Assembly: GCA_902478605.1 (NCBI GenBank)
Contig: CABSLQ010000039.1
Span: 1 to 28,609 of the forward strand
Reading direction: 5' to 3'
Length of the DNA stretch: 28,609 nt
From: an uncultured Oscillospiraceae bacterium
GTDB lineage: Bacteria > Bacillota > Clostridia > Oscillospirales > Acutalibacteraceae
The notes beneath the pieces were generated by a model. It did no database searches and was not told the DNA's origin. It saw nothing but the letters and a program-made list of their open reading frames with translations. Shown here one piece after another: positions 8,003-15,609 of the stretch. Each line of letters begins with the position of its first letter. Position 1 is the first letter of the stretch. The position numbers and the translations under genes were made by a program.

Positions 8003-8057
8003 AAAAAAGAGCCCCCAACCCGTTCAGTATACCGGATACTGCCCGAATGGGGGGCTC
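8003..8057 (-). terminator. Terminator of the decarboxylase-proS-cyclophilin operon
   Basis: Minus strand: GAGCCCCC (8050-8057) pairs with GGGGGCTC (8009-8016), with inner pairing (CGGGCAGTAT with ATACTGAACG, imperfect), and is followed by TTTTTT (8003-8008). Confidence 0.85.
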
Positions 8058-8120
8058 CTGTCTGCCATCAGGCGTCCTTTTTCATACTATGACGCCATAT
8101 GTCCCTTTATGCCGCACGGG

Positions 8121-8951
8121 TTAGCCCGCATATTCCAGGATTTCAATAGAGGTGATCTTGACGTCCTCCACCGGCTTGTCATTGCCGTCCGTCTCCACCG
8201 CCGCGATGGCGTCCACCACATCCATGCCGTCATACACCTGCGCGAACACGGTGTGGCCGCCGCTGCTGCGCAGCGAACCGTCCAGCTGCAGATTGCCGCC
8301 CGTCTTGGTGTACAGGTCGATAAGCTCATCGGTCAGAGCAGAAGCATCAATGGAATAGGAACCGGTCTGGTTATCCGAATAAGCGTACGCCATCCAGTCT
8401 TTCCAGCTGTCGAACTCCTTATAGGTGTCGGTGTTTTTAAACCGTTCATAGTTGGTCTTGAAGCTTTCCACTGCACTGGCAAAGGATTCCGGCTTGGCCT
8501 GGTTAATAAAAAACTGGCTGCCGTTGGTGTTGGGGCCGGAATTGGCCATCGCCACCGCGCCGCGCAGGTTGTGCAGCTTGGCGTCGAATTCATCTTCAAA
8601 TTTCTCGCCGTATATGCTCTCGCCGCCTGTGCCGTTGCCCTCCGGATCGCCGCCCTGAATCATGAAGTCGTCGATCACCCGGTGGAAGGTCAGATTATCG
8701 TAATAGCCCTTTTCCGCCAGCTGGATAAAGTTATCCACCGTTTTGGGGGCCGCTTCGGGGAAGAAGCGCATGGAGATATCCCCCATGGTGGTGTGCATTA
8801 TGGCCACCTTATCACCTTTAGCGGGCATCTCCAGCTGGAAGCCATCCTCTTTGTCCGTATAGACGGACGCCGGCGCGGCAGAGCAGCTGCCAAGCATGGC
8901 CGCCGACAGAAGAGCGGCGGCGATTATCGCCGTCAATCGCTTGCATTTCAT
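8121..8951 (-). CDS. Cyclophilin-type peptidyl-prolyl isomerase, predicted lipoprotein
   Basis: 276 aa. Residues 1-23 form a lipoprotein signal with lipobox LGSC, so the protein should be lipid-anchored outside the membrane. The cyclophilin core starts at about residue 48 (VAIMHTTMGDISMRFFPEAAPKTVDNF in several pieces) and includes FHRVIDDFMIQGGDP, GTGGESIYG, GAVAMANSGPNTNGSQFFI and the C-terminal TVFAQVYDGMDVVDAI. These cover the active-site Arg, the Phe/Met/Gln pocket and the GSQFFI strand. It has an insertion of about 50 residues (FKTNYERFKNTDTY region) compared with its cytoplasmic paralogue at 9525-10118. It probably helps fold secreted proteins. It is the last gene of the operon before the terminator. 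Confidence 0.95.
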   Translation of the reverse strand: MKCKRLTAIIAAALLSAAMLGSCSAAPASVYTDKEDGFQLEMPAKGDKVAIMHTTMGDISMRFFPEAAPKTVDNFIQLAEKGYYDNLTFHRVIDDFMIQGGDPEGNGTGGESIYGEKFEDEFDAKLHNLRGAVAMANSGPNTNGSQFFINQAKPESFASAVESFKTNYERFKNTDTYKEFDSWKDWMAYAYSDNQTGSYSIDASALTDELIDLYTKTGGNLQLDGSLRSSGGHTVFAQVYDGMDVVDAIAAVETDGNDKPVEDVKITSIEILEYAG

Positions 8952-8967
8952 GGCAATCGTCCTTTCC

Positions 8968-9528
8968 TTACTTCACAGTTGAGTTGGCCGTTTTCCCGGT
9001 ATGAACGGCGCGGCGGCACACCGGCCCACGCTGCTCATCCAAACGGAGAAAGCGGTTGATCGCATCGATTTCCTCCGCCTGCGCAAGCAGGAAACGTCGC
9101 CCCTCTTCTTCGCCGGCGAGCAGCCGGCCAACCGTACGCACCGTGCGCACAAAATCCCGGTCGAGCCGCACCCGACCGTGCTCCCGCACCAGCGGGCAAA
9201 CCCGCCATGCGCGGGGATCGTATACCGCCCGCACCCGGCCGGTACGCGCGTCCAGATAGGGAAAAAGCGGAAACAACCGACAGGCAAGCGGCCGCATACT
9301 CCGCTCGCAGTCCCCCTGGCAAACCACCAGTGTGCCGCCGTCCGCCGTCTCCACAAAATCCCAGCGTCCTTCCATCGGCCCGAGCAGTTCCCGCTCTCCG
9401 GGGAACAGCCGCATGCCGCAGGCCTCGTCACCCGCGCAGCAGGCACGGGCGCAAACCCGGCCGCAGTCGACCGGCATCGGCGTGCGCTTTGCCAGCAGGT
9501 ACCGCGCCTGCGCAGTCAGGCTGCTCAT
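8968..9528 (-). CDS. Cysteine-cluster protein (YkgJ-like)
   Basis: 186 aa. The N-terminal half carries eight cysteines in the order C-GRV-C-ARA-CC, then C-GMR, C-QGD-C and RPLACRLFPLFPY. The last string matches the pattern of YkgJ-type metal/iron-sulfur cluster proteins, in which spaced Cys pairs are followed by RPxxCRxFP. The function of that family is poorly known. There is no signal peptide. Its ATG overlaps the stop of the upstream cyclophilin by four bases (ATGA at 9525-9528), so translation is coupled, and the lipoprotein cyclophilin follows after 16 bases. The setting between two prolyl isomerases suggests a role in protein folding or metal handling, but this is only inferred. Confidence 0.82.
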   Translation of the reverse strand: MSSLTAQARYLLAKRTPMPVDCGRVCARACCAGDEACGMRLFPGERELLGPMEGRWDFVETADGGTLVVCQGDCERSMRPLACRLFPLFPYLDARTGRVRAVYDPRAWRVCPLVREHGRVRLDRDFVRTVRTVGRLLAGEEEGRRFLLAQAEEIDAINRFLRLDEQRGPVCRRAVHTGKTANSTVK

Positions 9529-10118
9529 TCGCAGACGCTCACGTCGATGGAGGTGATGATAACATCCTCCAGCGGCGCGTCGTTGACGTCGGTTTCGACC
9601 GCCGCAATGGCGTCCACCACGTCCATGCCGTCGTACACCTGTCCGAACACCGTGTGCCGAAAATCGAGGTGCGGCGTGCCGCCGACCTGCTCATAGGCGG
9701 CGACCGTGTCGGCCGGGAAGCTGTCCGGGATATTTTTCATCTGAGCGATCAGACTGGGGTCCGTCGTTTTGGCCTGCACGATAAAGAACTGGCTGCCGTT
9801 GGTGTTGGGGCCGGCGTTGGCCATGGACAGCGCACCGCGCAGATTGTGCAACTCGACATCGAACTCATCCGCAAAGTTGCCGCCCCAGATGCTTTCGCCT
9901 CCGGTGCCGTTGCCGCGGGGATCGCCGCCCTGGATCATAAAGTCGTTGATGACCCGATGGAACTTAAGCCCATCGTAATAACCGTTTTTGGCATGGGTGG
10001 TGAAGTTCTCCACCGTTTTGGGGGCCTTATCCGCAAACAGGCGGATGGCAATATCCCCCATCGACGTGTGCATCACCGCAACGGTCTCGCCCTTTTGGGG
10101 CTTATCCAGCTGTTTCAT
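9525..10118 (-). CDS. Cytoplasmic cyclophilin-type peptidyl-prolyl cis-trans isomerase
   Basis: 197 aa, starting at an ATG after AGGAGAAG. The whole protein is a cyclophilin domain: TSMGDIAIRLFADKAPKTVE, FHRVINDFMIQGGDP, GTGGESIWGG, GALSMANAGPNTNGSQFFIV and TVFGQVYDGMDVVDAIAAVE. There is no signal or membrane segment, so it works in the cytoplasm. It is closely similar to the C-terminal domain of the lipoprotein at 8121-8951, which points to a duplication in which one copy gained an export signal. It follows proS by 18 bases. Confidence 0.95.
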   Translation of the reverse strand: MKQLDKPQKGETVAVMHTSMGDIAIRLFADKAPKTVENFTTHAKNGYYDGLKFHRVINDFMIQGGDPRGNGTGGESIWGGNFADEFDVELHNLRGALSMANAGPNTNGSQFFIVQAKTTDPSLIAQMKNIPDSFPADTVAAYEQVGGTPHLDFRHTVFGQVYDGMDVVDAIAAVETDVNDAPLEDVIITSIDVSVCE

Positions 10119-10136
10119 ATACTGTCTTCTCCTATC

Positions 10137-11576
10137 TTAGTATGCCTTGCCCCACATCACCATATGCTTCGCCGGTTTGCCGCAGCATACGCAGGTGTCG
10201 GCAAGGTGCTCCTGCTCGAAGGGGATGCAACGGGAGCCTACGCCCGTTTTTTCCTTCACCGCGTCCTCGCAGGCCTCGTCGCCGCACCACATGGCCTTGA
10301 CAAAGCCGTCGCCCTTCTCCTCGAGCACCCGGGTAATTTCCTCCAGGCTGGTGCAGGCATAGGTGTGCTTTTCCCGGTTGGCCAGCGCCTTCTCGTACAG
10401 GCCGTCGTGCACCTGCGCCAGCAGCGCGGGCACGGCGGTTTCCAGCTCGTCGAGCGACACCACGTGCTTTTCCCGGTTGTGGCGGGTGACCAGCACGCAC
10501 TGGTTGTTTTCGATATCCTTGGGACCGATTTCGAGACGCACGGGCACGCCCTTCATCTCATATTCGGCAAACTTCCAGCCCGCCGAGTTGTCCGAATCGT
10601 CCACCTTGACGCGCGCCACGGCGCTCAGCCGTTCCTTCAGCTCAGCCGCCTTTTCCAGCACGCCCGGCTTATGCTGCGCGATGGGCAGGATTACCACCTG
10701 AATGGGGGCCACCGCCGGAGGCAGAACCAAGCCGTTGTCGTCGCCGTGAGTCATGATGATCGCGCCGATGAGCCGCGTCGACACGCCCCAGGAGGTCTGA
10801 TGCGGATACTGCAGCGTGTTGGTTTTATCCGCGAACTGGATGCCGAATGCCTTGGCAAAGCCGTCCCCGAAATAATGGGAGGTACCCGCCTGCAGCGCCT
10901 TACCGTCGTGCATGAGCGCCTCAATGGCATAGGTGGACACGGCGCCCGCGAACTTGTCGCTCTCGGTTTTCTGGCCCTTGAGCACCGGCATGGCCAGCGC
11001 CTTCTCGCAGAATTCCGCATAGACACCCAGCATCCGCTCGGTCTCTTCGATCGCTTCTTCAGCCGTGGCGTGGATGGTGTGCCCCTCCTGCCACAGGAAT
11101 TCGCGGGAGCGCAGGAAAGGACGCGTCGTTTTTTCCCAGCGCACCACGCTCACCCACTGGTTATACAGCTTGGGCAGATCCCGCCACGAATGCACGATAT
11201 TGGCGTAATGCTCACAGAAAAGGGTTTCCGAAGTGGGGCGCACGCACAGGCGTTCCTCCAGCTCCTCGCTGCCGCCGTGGGTGACCCACGCCACCTCGGG
11301 CGCAAACCCTTCCACGTGATCCTTTTCCTTCTGCAGCAGGCTTTCGGAAATGAACATGGGCATGCACACGTTTTCGTGTCCCAGCGCCTTGAACATGCCG
11401 TCGAGAATGCGCTGCATATTCTCCCAGATGGCGTAGCCATACGGCCGAATAACCATGCAGCCCTTGATGCTGGTATACTCCACCAGCTCCGCCTTCTTGA
11501 CGATATCGGTATACCATTGGGCGAAATCCTCGTCCATGGAGGTGATGGCTTCCACCATCTTTTTATTGTCCGCCAT
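10137..11576 (-). CDS. proS: Prolyl-tRNA synthetase, type 3 (archaeal/eukaryotic-like)
   Basis: 479 aa; charges tRNA-Pro with proline. The length and the absence of an insertion editing domain fit the type-3 form. Class II motifs are visible: motif 2 in the RPTSETLFCEHYANIVHSWR region, TRPFLRSREFLWQEGHT, and motif 3 in HGDDNGLVLPPAVAPIQVV. An anticodon-binding domain follows (about residues 285-400). The C-terminus has paired cysteines (C-GDEAC, then CVCCGKPA) and ends in aromatic Tyr, as in the zinc-binding C-terminal domain of this type. Placement between decarboxylase subunits and a cyclophilin is unusual but the short gaps show one operon. No T-box is seen in the leader. Confidence 0.97.
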   Translation of the reverse strand: MADNKKMVEAITSMDEDFAQWYTDIVKKAELVEYTSIKGCMVIRPYGYAIWENMQRILDGMFKALGHENVCMPMFISESLLQKEKDHVEGFAPEVAWVTHGGSEELEERLCVRPTSETLFCEHYANIVHSWRDLPKLYNQWVSVVRWEKTTRPFLRSREFLWQEGHTIHATAEEAIEETERMLGVYAEFCEKALAMPVLKGQKTESDKFAGAVSTYAIEALMHDGKALQAGTSHYFGDGFAKAFGIQFADKTNTLQYPHQTSWGVSTRLIGAIIMTHGDDNGLVLPPAVAPIQVVILPIAQHKPGVLEKAAELKERLSAVARVKVDDSDNSAGWKFAEYEMKGVPVRLEIGPKDIENNQCVLVTRHNREKHVVSLDELETAVPALLAQVHDGLYEKALANREKHTYACTSLEEITRVLEEKGDGFVKAMWCGDEACEDAVKEKTGVGSRCIPFEQEHLADTCVCCGKPAKHMVMWGKAY

Positions 11577-11596
11577 GCCTTTATGCGTCCTTTCGC

Positions 11597-11752
11597 TTAT
11601 TTCTTGTCGTCCCCGTCGTCCTTTTTATCCACGGCAAACCGGTTGAGCAGCTTAACCGCCAGCATCACAACGAGCATCACCGCGAAGATGCCCACCATAC
11701 CGAGAAGCATCAGCAGCAGGGCATTCCCCAGGTTCGGAAATTGTTCAAACAT
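11597..11752 (-). CDS. Small OadG-like (gamma) subunit of a sodium-pump decarboxylase
   Basis: 51 aa, starting at ATG 11752 after AAAGGATG. One transmembrane helix (about residues 11-37, LLLMLLGMVGIFAVMLVVML) is followed by a short charged tail ending DKKDDGDDKK. This size and layout match OadG/MmdD-type small subunits, which hold the membrane beta subunit and the carboxyltransferase together. It lies between the beta subunit gene (19-base gap) and proS (20-base gap). It lacks the longer proline-rich, zinc-binding tail seen in some OadG proteins. Confidence 0.8.
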   Translation of the reverse strand: MFEQFPNLGNALLLMLLGMVGIFAVMLVVMLAVKLLNRFAVDKKDDGDDKK

Positions 11753-11771
11753 TGTCTGTCATCCTTTCTTG

Positions 11772-12980
11772 TCAGCCGACGAGGCTCGGCACCACGGTCA
11801 GGATAATACCGCCCGCGACCACCGAACCGATCTGGCCGGCCACGTTGGCGCCCACCGCGTGCATGAGCAGGTGATTCTGGTTGTCCTCCTTGAGAGCCAT
11901 CTTCTGAATGACGCGCGCCGACATGGGGAAGGCGGAGATACCGGCACCGCCCACCATGGGATTGATCTTGTGCCCATCTTTGAGGAAGAGGTTCATCAGC
12001 TTGGCGAACAGCACGCCGCCGATGGTATCGAAGACAAAGGCCACCAGGCCGAGGGCCATGATGATGATGGTGGACCAGTCCACGAATTTATAGGCCTTCA
12101 TGCTCGAGGCAATGGTCAGGCCCAGCAGGATGGTGATGAGATTGGCCAGCGTGGTCTGTGCCGTCTGGGACAGGCTGTCCAGCTTGAGGCATTCACGCAG
12201 CAGGTTGCCGAACATCAGCATGCCCACCAGCGACACCGATTTGGGTGCCACCAGGCCCGCAATGATGGTCACGCAGATGGGGAACAGAATGCGGGTCTTG
12301 CGGGAAACCGCCTGCGGATTGTACGGCATGCGGATCATCCGCTCTTTTTTGGTGGTGACCAGCTTGATGGCCGCCGGCTGGATAATGGGCACCAGCGCCA
12401 TATAGGAATAGGCAGCCACGGCAATGGCGCCCATATAATTTGACTGGAACACCTGGGAAACCAGAATGGCCGTGGGGCCGTCCGCCGCGCCGATGATGCC
12501 GACCGAAGCCGCGTCCCGGAAATCCGGGAAGATGAAAGAGGCCACCAGCACGGTCAGGAAGATGCCGAACTGCGCCGCCGCACCGAAAAGAAACATCTTG
12601 GGATTGGACAGCAGCGGCCCGAAGTCAATCATGGCGCCGATGCCGATAAACAGCAGCAGCGGCATCGCTTCCGACGCTTCAATTCCCACCTGGAACAGCC
12701 AATCCACAATACCGTGTGATCCGTCCTCCGCCATGCCGATGGCCCCCGAAAAAGGGATGTTCACCAGAATGGCGCCGAAGCCCATCGGCATGAGCAGTGC
12801 GGGTTCAAAGTCCTTTTTGAGCGCCAGATAGATGAGCAGCGCGCCGATGGCAAACATGACCAGGTACTTCCAGCCCGGCACCGTGATCAGCTTCTGCTCG
12901 TCGTTCAGCACCTGGTTATCGCGGAAGAAAAACGCAATACCATCGTACAGGAAACTAAAGTTTTCTTTGATGAATTCCAA
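11772..12980 (-). CDS. Sodium ion-translocating decarboxylase subunit beta (OadB/GcdB/MmdB family)
   Basis: 402 aa from a TTG at 12980, 8 bases after AAGGAG; no closer in-frame ATG exists. The integral membrane subunit couples decarboxylation of a biotin-bound carboxyl group to Na+ export. Family signatures are visible: LLFIGIGAMIDFGPLLSNP, GIIGAADGPTAI with the conserved Na+-site aspartate, the SYMALVPIIQPP-like stretch (here IIQPAAIK) and GGAGISAFPMSARV near the end. About nine to eleven hydrophobic segments are present. The carboxyltransferase alpha subunit and biotin carrier are not in the window, so the substrate (oxaloacetate, methylmalonyl-, malonyl- or glutaconyl-CoA) is open. Confidence 0.95.
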   Translation of the reverse strand: MEFIKENFSFLYDGIAFFFRDNQVLNDEQKLITVPGWKYLVMFAIGALLIYLALKKDFEPALLMPMGFGAILVNIPFSGAIGMAEDGSHGIVDWLFQVGIEASEAMPLLLFIGIGAMIDFGPLLSNPKMFLFGAAAQFGIFLTVLVASFIFPDFRDAASVGIIGAADGPTAILVSQVFQSNYMGAIAVAAYSYMALVPIIQPAAIKLVTTKKERMIRMPYNPQAVSRKTRILFPICVTIIAGLVAPKSVSLVGMLMFGNLLRECLKLDSLSQTAQTTLANLITILLGLTIASSMKAYKFVDWSTIIIMALGLVAFVFDTIGGVLFAKLMNLFLKDGHKINPMVGGAGISAFPMSARVIQKMALKEDNQNHLLMHAVGANVAGQIGSVVAGGIILTVVPSLVG

Positions 12981-13069
12981 CGTCCATACTCCTTTTTCAC
13001 CCGAAGGTACAGGTTACTCTCTGTCTGCCGCTCGCGCGGGCACAGAGGCAAACAATACATCGATTTTCT

Positions 13070-13098
13070 ATTATACCGAATGCTTCCAGCTTTTTCAA
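13070..13098 (-). promoter_or_regulatory. Promoter of the decarboxylase-proS-cyclophilin operon
   Basis: Minus strand: -35 TTGAAA (13093-13098), 17-bp spacer, perfect -10 TATAAT (13070-13075). It leaves a leader of roughly 80 bases before the TTG start at 12980. Confidence 0.8.
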
Positions 13099-13261
13099 CC
13101 GCAATTTGCGGGTTTTCGGGCATTTTCTGTTCGTTCGGGGGACAATGGCCGCCGGTTTGTAAAGGGAATTCAACCCTCCGTATCCAAAGCAGGAAGGAAA
13201 TATATGGATTTTACCGCTTTTCACAACGCCGGTCGAAAAAAAGGCGGGACAAACAAACGAC

Positions 13262-13291
13262 TTATTCACACTTTCCACAGGGTTTTCCACA
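13262..13291 (+). other. Cluster of three DnaA-box-like 9-mers
   Basis: The intergenic stretch 13099-13485 holds TTATTCACA (13262-13270, matching the TTATNCACA consensus), CTTTCCACA (13271-13279) and TTTTCCACA (13283-13291), all in one orientation. An AT-rich segment and the dyad CTCTTT-AC-AAAGAG follow. No dnaA, dnaN or rpmH is near, so this is not shown to be an origin. A 41-codon frame crosses it but is not convincing. Apart from the hairpin at 13391-13440, I see nothing else in this stretch. Confidence 0.4.
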
Positions 13292-13390
13292 TATCACATC
13301 TTAACTTTCTCTTTACAAAGAGTAAATAGCGCCGCATTTTTCTTCATTTTGGAATAACGGCGTCATTTTTAGCCCACAATACCCTTGCAA

Positions 13391-13440
13391 GGCAGAGGGC
13401 AGTGCCTCCGGCCGGCCTTTGTGCGGCCGCGCTGCCTTTT
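13391..13440 (+). other. GC-rich hairpin with T-run upstream of the small membrane gene
   Basis: GGCAG near 13399 can pair with CTGCC (13432-13436), with inner GGCCG (13410-13414) and CGGCC (13424-13428), followed by TTTT. It could be an attenuator in the leader of the 13486 gene, or a terminator for an unseen plus-strand transcript. I found no clear promoter upstream. Confidence 0.3.
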
Positions 13441-13485
13441 AACCATTGGCATCACCCATAAAATAACGTAAGCGGGGCGTTTGGC

Positions 13486-13758
13486 ATGATAAAAGGGGTC
13501 AACCGGCAGATAATCGAAGTGATGGATACAGGCAACCCGTATTTTGAACGGGCTATGCTGGTCGTACGCGCCGGCTATACCGACACGGAGGCCGGCCGGC
13601 TGCGCGAGGAAGCGCAGAAGCTGCTGCGCCGGGCAGGCGGCTACACCGGCCTGAAGCGGCAGCGCCGGCAGCGTACCATCCGGGCGACCCTGTTTGGGCT
13701 GGGCGCCGGTTCCGTCGGCGCACTGCTCGGCGTGACCATCGCGCTGCTCGTCCATTGA
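13486..13758 (+). CDS. Small membrane protein of unknown function
   Basis: 90 aa. An N-terminal helical region of about 60 residues is rich in Arg and Glu (DTEAGRLREEAQKLLRRAGG, then a basic KRQRRQR cluster). It ends in one transmembrane helix (about residues 68-88, FGLGAGSVGALLGVTIALLV). The basic patch before the helix predicts that the N-terminal part stays in the cytoplasm. The upstream ribosome site is weak (GCGGGGC). The gene is convergent with ilvD and shares the terminator at 13867-13917. No known family recognised. Confidence 0.65.
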   Translation: MIKGVNRQIIEVMDTGNPYFERAMLVVRAGYTDTEAGRLREEAQKLLRRAGGYTGLKRQRRQRTIRATLFGLGAGSVGALLGVTIALLVH

Positions 13759-13830
13759 CGAAAAGGGCTTTGTCGGAAATTAAAAGGGTGGGGGCAGTCG
13801 AAAAGTACCGTTTTCCTCACTAAACACGCA

Positions 13831-13856
13831 GGAAGGCCGCGCTGGCGCGGCCTTCC
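13831..13856. repeat. Perfect 11-bp GC-rich inverted repeat
   Basis: GGAAGGCCGCG (13831-13841), loop CTGG, CGCGGCCTTCC (13846-13856). No T-run follows on either strand. It sits between the convergent 13486 gene and ilvD, next to a second hairpin, so it may add to a bidirectional terminator or be a small extragenic palindrome. Confidence 0.6.
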
Positions 13857-13866
13857 AATGGATAGA

Positions 13867-13917
13867 AGAAGGGGACACGGCCATTGTTTTGGCCGTGTCC
13901 CCTTCTTTTATTATTTT
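13867..13917 (+). terminator. Bidirectional terminator between the small membrane gene and ilvD
   Basis: A perfect 16-bp stem (13867-13882 with 13891-13906) around an 8-base loop. On the plus strand it is followed by TTTATTATTTT. On the minus strand it starts 5 bases after the ilvD stop and is followed by a weaker pyrimidine run. Its GGGGACAC core is shared with the hairpin at 4275-4319. Confidence 0.8.
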
Positions 13918-15590
13918 GCGGTGGCTTCTTCGAGCAGGTCGTCGAAAATGGCCCCCTTGGAACCGCTCGTCACATGCTGGGCATACCGGCGGGCATAGCC
14001 GGACAAAGCCTTGACCGGCGGCTTCCACGCCGCCTTGCGGGCGGCGAGCGTTTCGTCGTCCACCTGCAGCTCGATTTTGCGCGCCGGGATATCGATGGAG
14101 ATGATGTCCCCCTCTTCCACCAGCGCAATAACGCCGCCGACCGCCGCCTCGGGCGAAATATGCCCGATGGAGGCGCCGCGCGTCGCGCCGGAGAACCGGC
14201 CGTCGGTGATGAGCGCCACGCTCTCACCCAGACCCATGCCGCAGATGGTGGAGGTGGGGGTGAGCATCTCGCGCATGCCGGGGCCGCCCTTGGGACCTTC
14301 ATACCGGATGACCACTACGTCGCCCTCATGGATGCGGCCGCCCATTATGGCAGCGGTCGCGTCCTCCTCGCTGTCAAACACACGGGCCGGGCCGCTGTGC
14401 ACCATCATGGACGGGGCGACCGCGCCCTGCTTGACCACGGCGCCCTCGGACGCCAGATTGCCGAACAGGATCGCCAGACCACCGTCCTGGCGGAAGGGCG
14501 CATCCAGGCGGCGAATGATGTCGCCGTCCGCGTCGGGGGCGCCCGCCAGGCGGTCGGCCACCGTACCGCTGACCGTGAGAATATCCCGGTGGATAAGTCC
14601 GCCCTTGTCCAGTTCCTTCAGCATGGCCTGAATGCCGCCCACACCGTCCAGATCGGTGATAAACACTTGGGACGCGGGGTTCAGCTTGCAGATTTGGGGG
14701 GTCTGTTTGCCGATTTCGTCAATGCGGTGCAGGTCGACGGGGCAGCCCGCCGCATGTGACACCGCGATGAGATGCAGCACCGTATTGGAGGAACAGCCGA
14801 TAGCCATATCCGCGCGCAGGGCGTTTTCAAACGCCGCCGGGGTCAGGATATCCTTCACCCGGATATTCTGCTCGAGCAGGGTCATCACCCGCTCGCCCGC
14901 CTCTTTGGCCAGACGCACCCGAGCGGCGCTGACCGCCGGGATGGTGCCGTTGCCGGGCAGGGCAAGGCCGATGGTCTCGGTCAGGCAGTTCATCGAATTG
15001 GCCGTATACATACCGGAGCAGGAACCGCAGCCCGGACAGGCCGTATTTTCCATCTCGGCGAGGGAGCTTTCCTCCCGCTGGCCCGCTGCCGCAGCGCCTA
15101 CTGCTTCAAACACCTCGTTGAGACCCACCTTGCGGCTGCCGTCCCGGCCGGGCAGCATGGGGCCGCCGCTGACAAAGATGGAAGGCAGATTCATGCGGCA
15201 GGCCGCCATGAGCATGCCGGGTACAATCTTATCACAGTTGGGGATAAACACCGCCGCATCCATCGGGTGAGCCGTCAGCATCACTTCAATGGAATCGGCG
15301 ATAAGCTCACGCGAGCAGAGGGAATATTTCATTCCCTTGTGGTTCATGGCCAGGCCGTCGCACACCCCGATGGTGCTGAAGGTGAAGGGCACGCCGCCCG
15401 CATTGCGGATCCCCGCCTCCACCGCCTTGACAATGGTGTCCAGATGGGTGTGGCCCGGTATGTAGTCGCTCTTGGAGCTGACCACGGCGACAAAGGGCCG
15501 CTTCATTTCGCTGTCGGTGATTCCCAGCGCTTTAAGCAGGGAACGGTGCGGGGCGCGGGACACGCCCTCCTTCATCAAATCGCTACGCAT
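13911..15590 (-). CDS. ilvD: Dihydroxy-acid dehydratase
   Basis: 559 aa from ATG 15590, preceded by AAAGGATGG. It dehydrates 2,3-dihydroxy-isovalerate and 2,3-dihydroxy-3-methylvalerate to the 2-keto acids of valine, leucine and isoleucine synthesis. The IlvD/Edd fold shows GVCDG (Asp about 78), IPNCDKIVPG (Cys 119) and CPGCGSCSGMYTANSMN (Cys 191), which hold the iron-sulfur cluster and Mg2+. GATRGASIGHISPEA near the C-terminus carries the conserved serine. The length matches the branched-chain enzyme rather than Edd. It lies 19 bases after a membrane protein gene; no other ilv gene and no T-box are visible in the window. Confidence 0.97.
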   Translation of the reverse strand: MRSDLMKEGVSRAPHRSLLKALGITDSEMKRPFVAVVSSKSDYIPGHTHLDTIVKAVEAGIRNAGGVPFTFSTIGVCDGLAMNHKGMKYSLCSRELIADSIEVMLTAHPMDAAVFIPNCDKIVPGMLMAACRMNLPSIFVSGGPMLPGRDGSRKVGLNEVFEAVGAAAAGQREESSLAEMENTACPGCGSCSGMYTANSMNCLTETIGLALPGNGTIPAVSAARVRLAKEAGERVMTLLEQNIRVKDILTPAAFENALRADMAIGCSSNTVLHLIAVSHAAGCPVDLHRIDEIGKQTPQICKLNPASQVFITDLDGVGGIQAMLKELDKGGLIHRDILTVSGTVADRLAGAPDADGDIIRRLDAPFRQDGGLAILFGNLASEGAVVKQGAVAPSMMVHSGPARVFDSEEDATAAIMGGRIHEGDVVVIRYEGPKGGPGMREMLTPTSTICGMGLGESVALITDGRFSGATRGASIGHISPEAAVGGVIALVEEGDIISIDIPARKIELQVDDETLAARKAAWKPPVKALSGYARRYAQHVTSGSKGAIFDDLLEEATAK

Positions 15591-15609
15591 ACACTTTCCA
15601 TCCTTTCTG

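Noticed and set aside
11577..11596. T-box or riboswitch leader for proS
   Set aside because: proS follows the decarboxylase gamma gene by only 20 bases, and no specifier or antiterminator structure is present.
9207..12443. A 1078-codon open frame on the plus strand
   Set aside because: It runs antisense to the cyclophilin, proS and decarboxylase genes, has low-complexity Arg/His/Gly composition, and reflects the reverse frame of GC-rich codons.
13204..13329. 41-codon plus-strand frame with a good GGAAGG upstream
   Set aside because: It is built largely from the DnaA-box-like repeats (several HTFH/VFH stretches), shows no recognisable protein, and no promoter was found.
13262..13330. Chromosomal origin of replication
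   Set aside because: Three DnaA-box-like sites alone are not enough: no dnaA, dnaN, rpmH or parS is nearby, and gene orientation does not diverge here.
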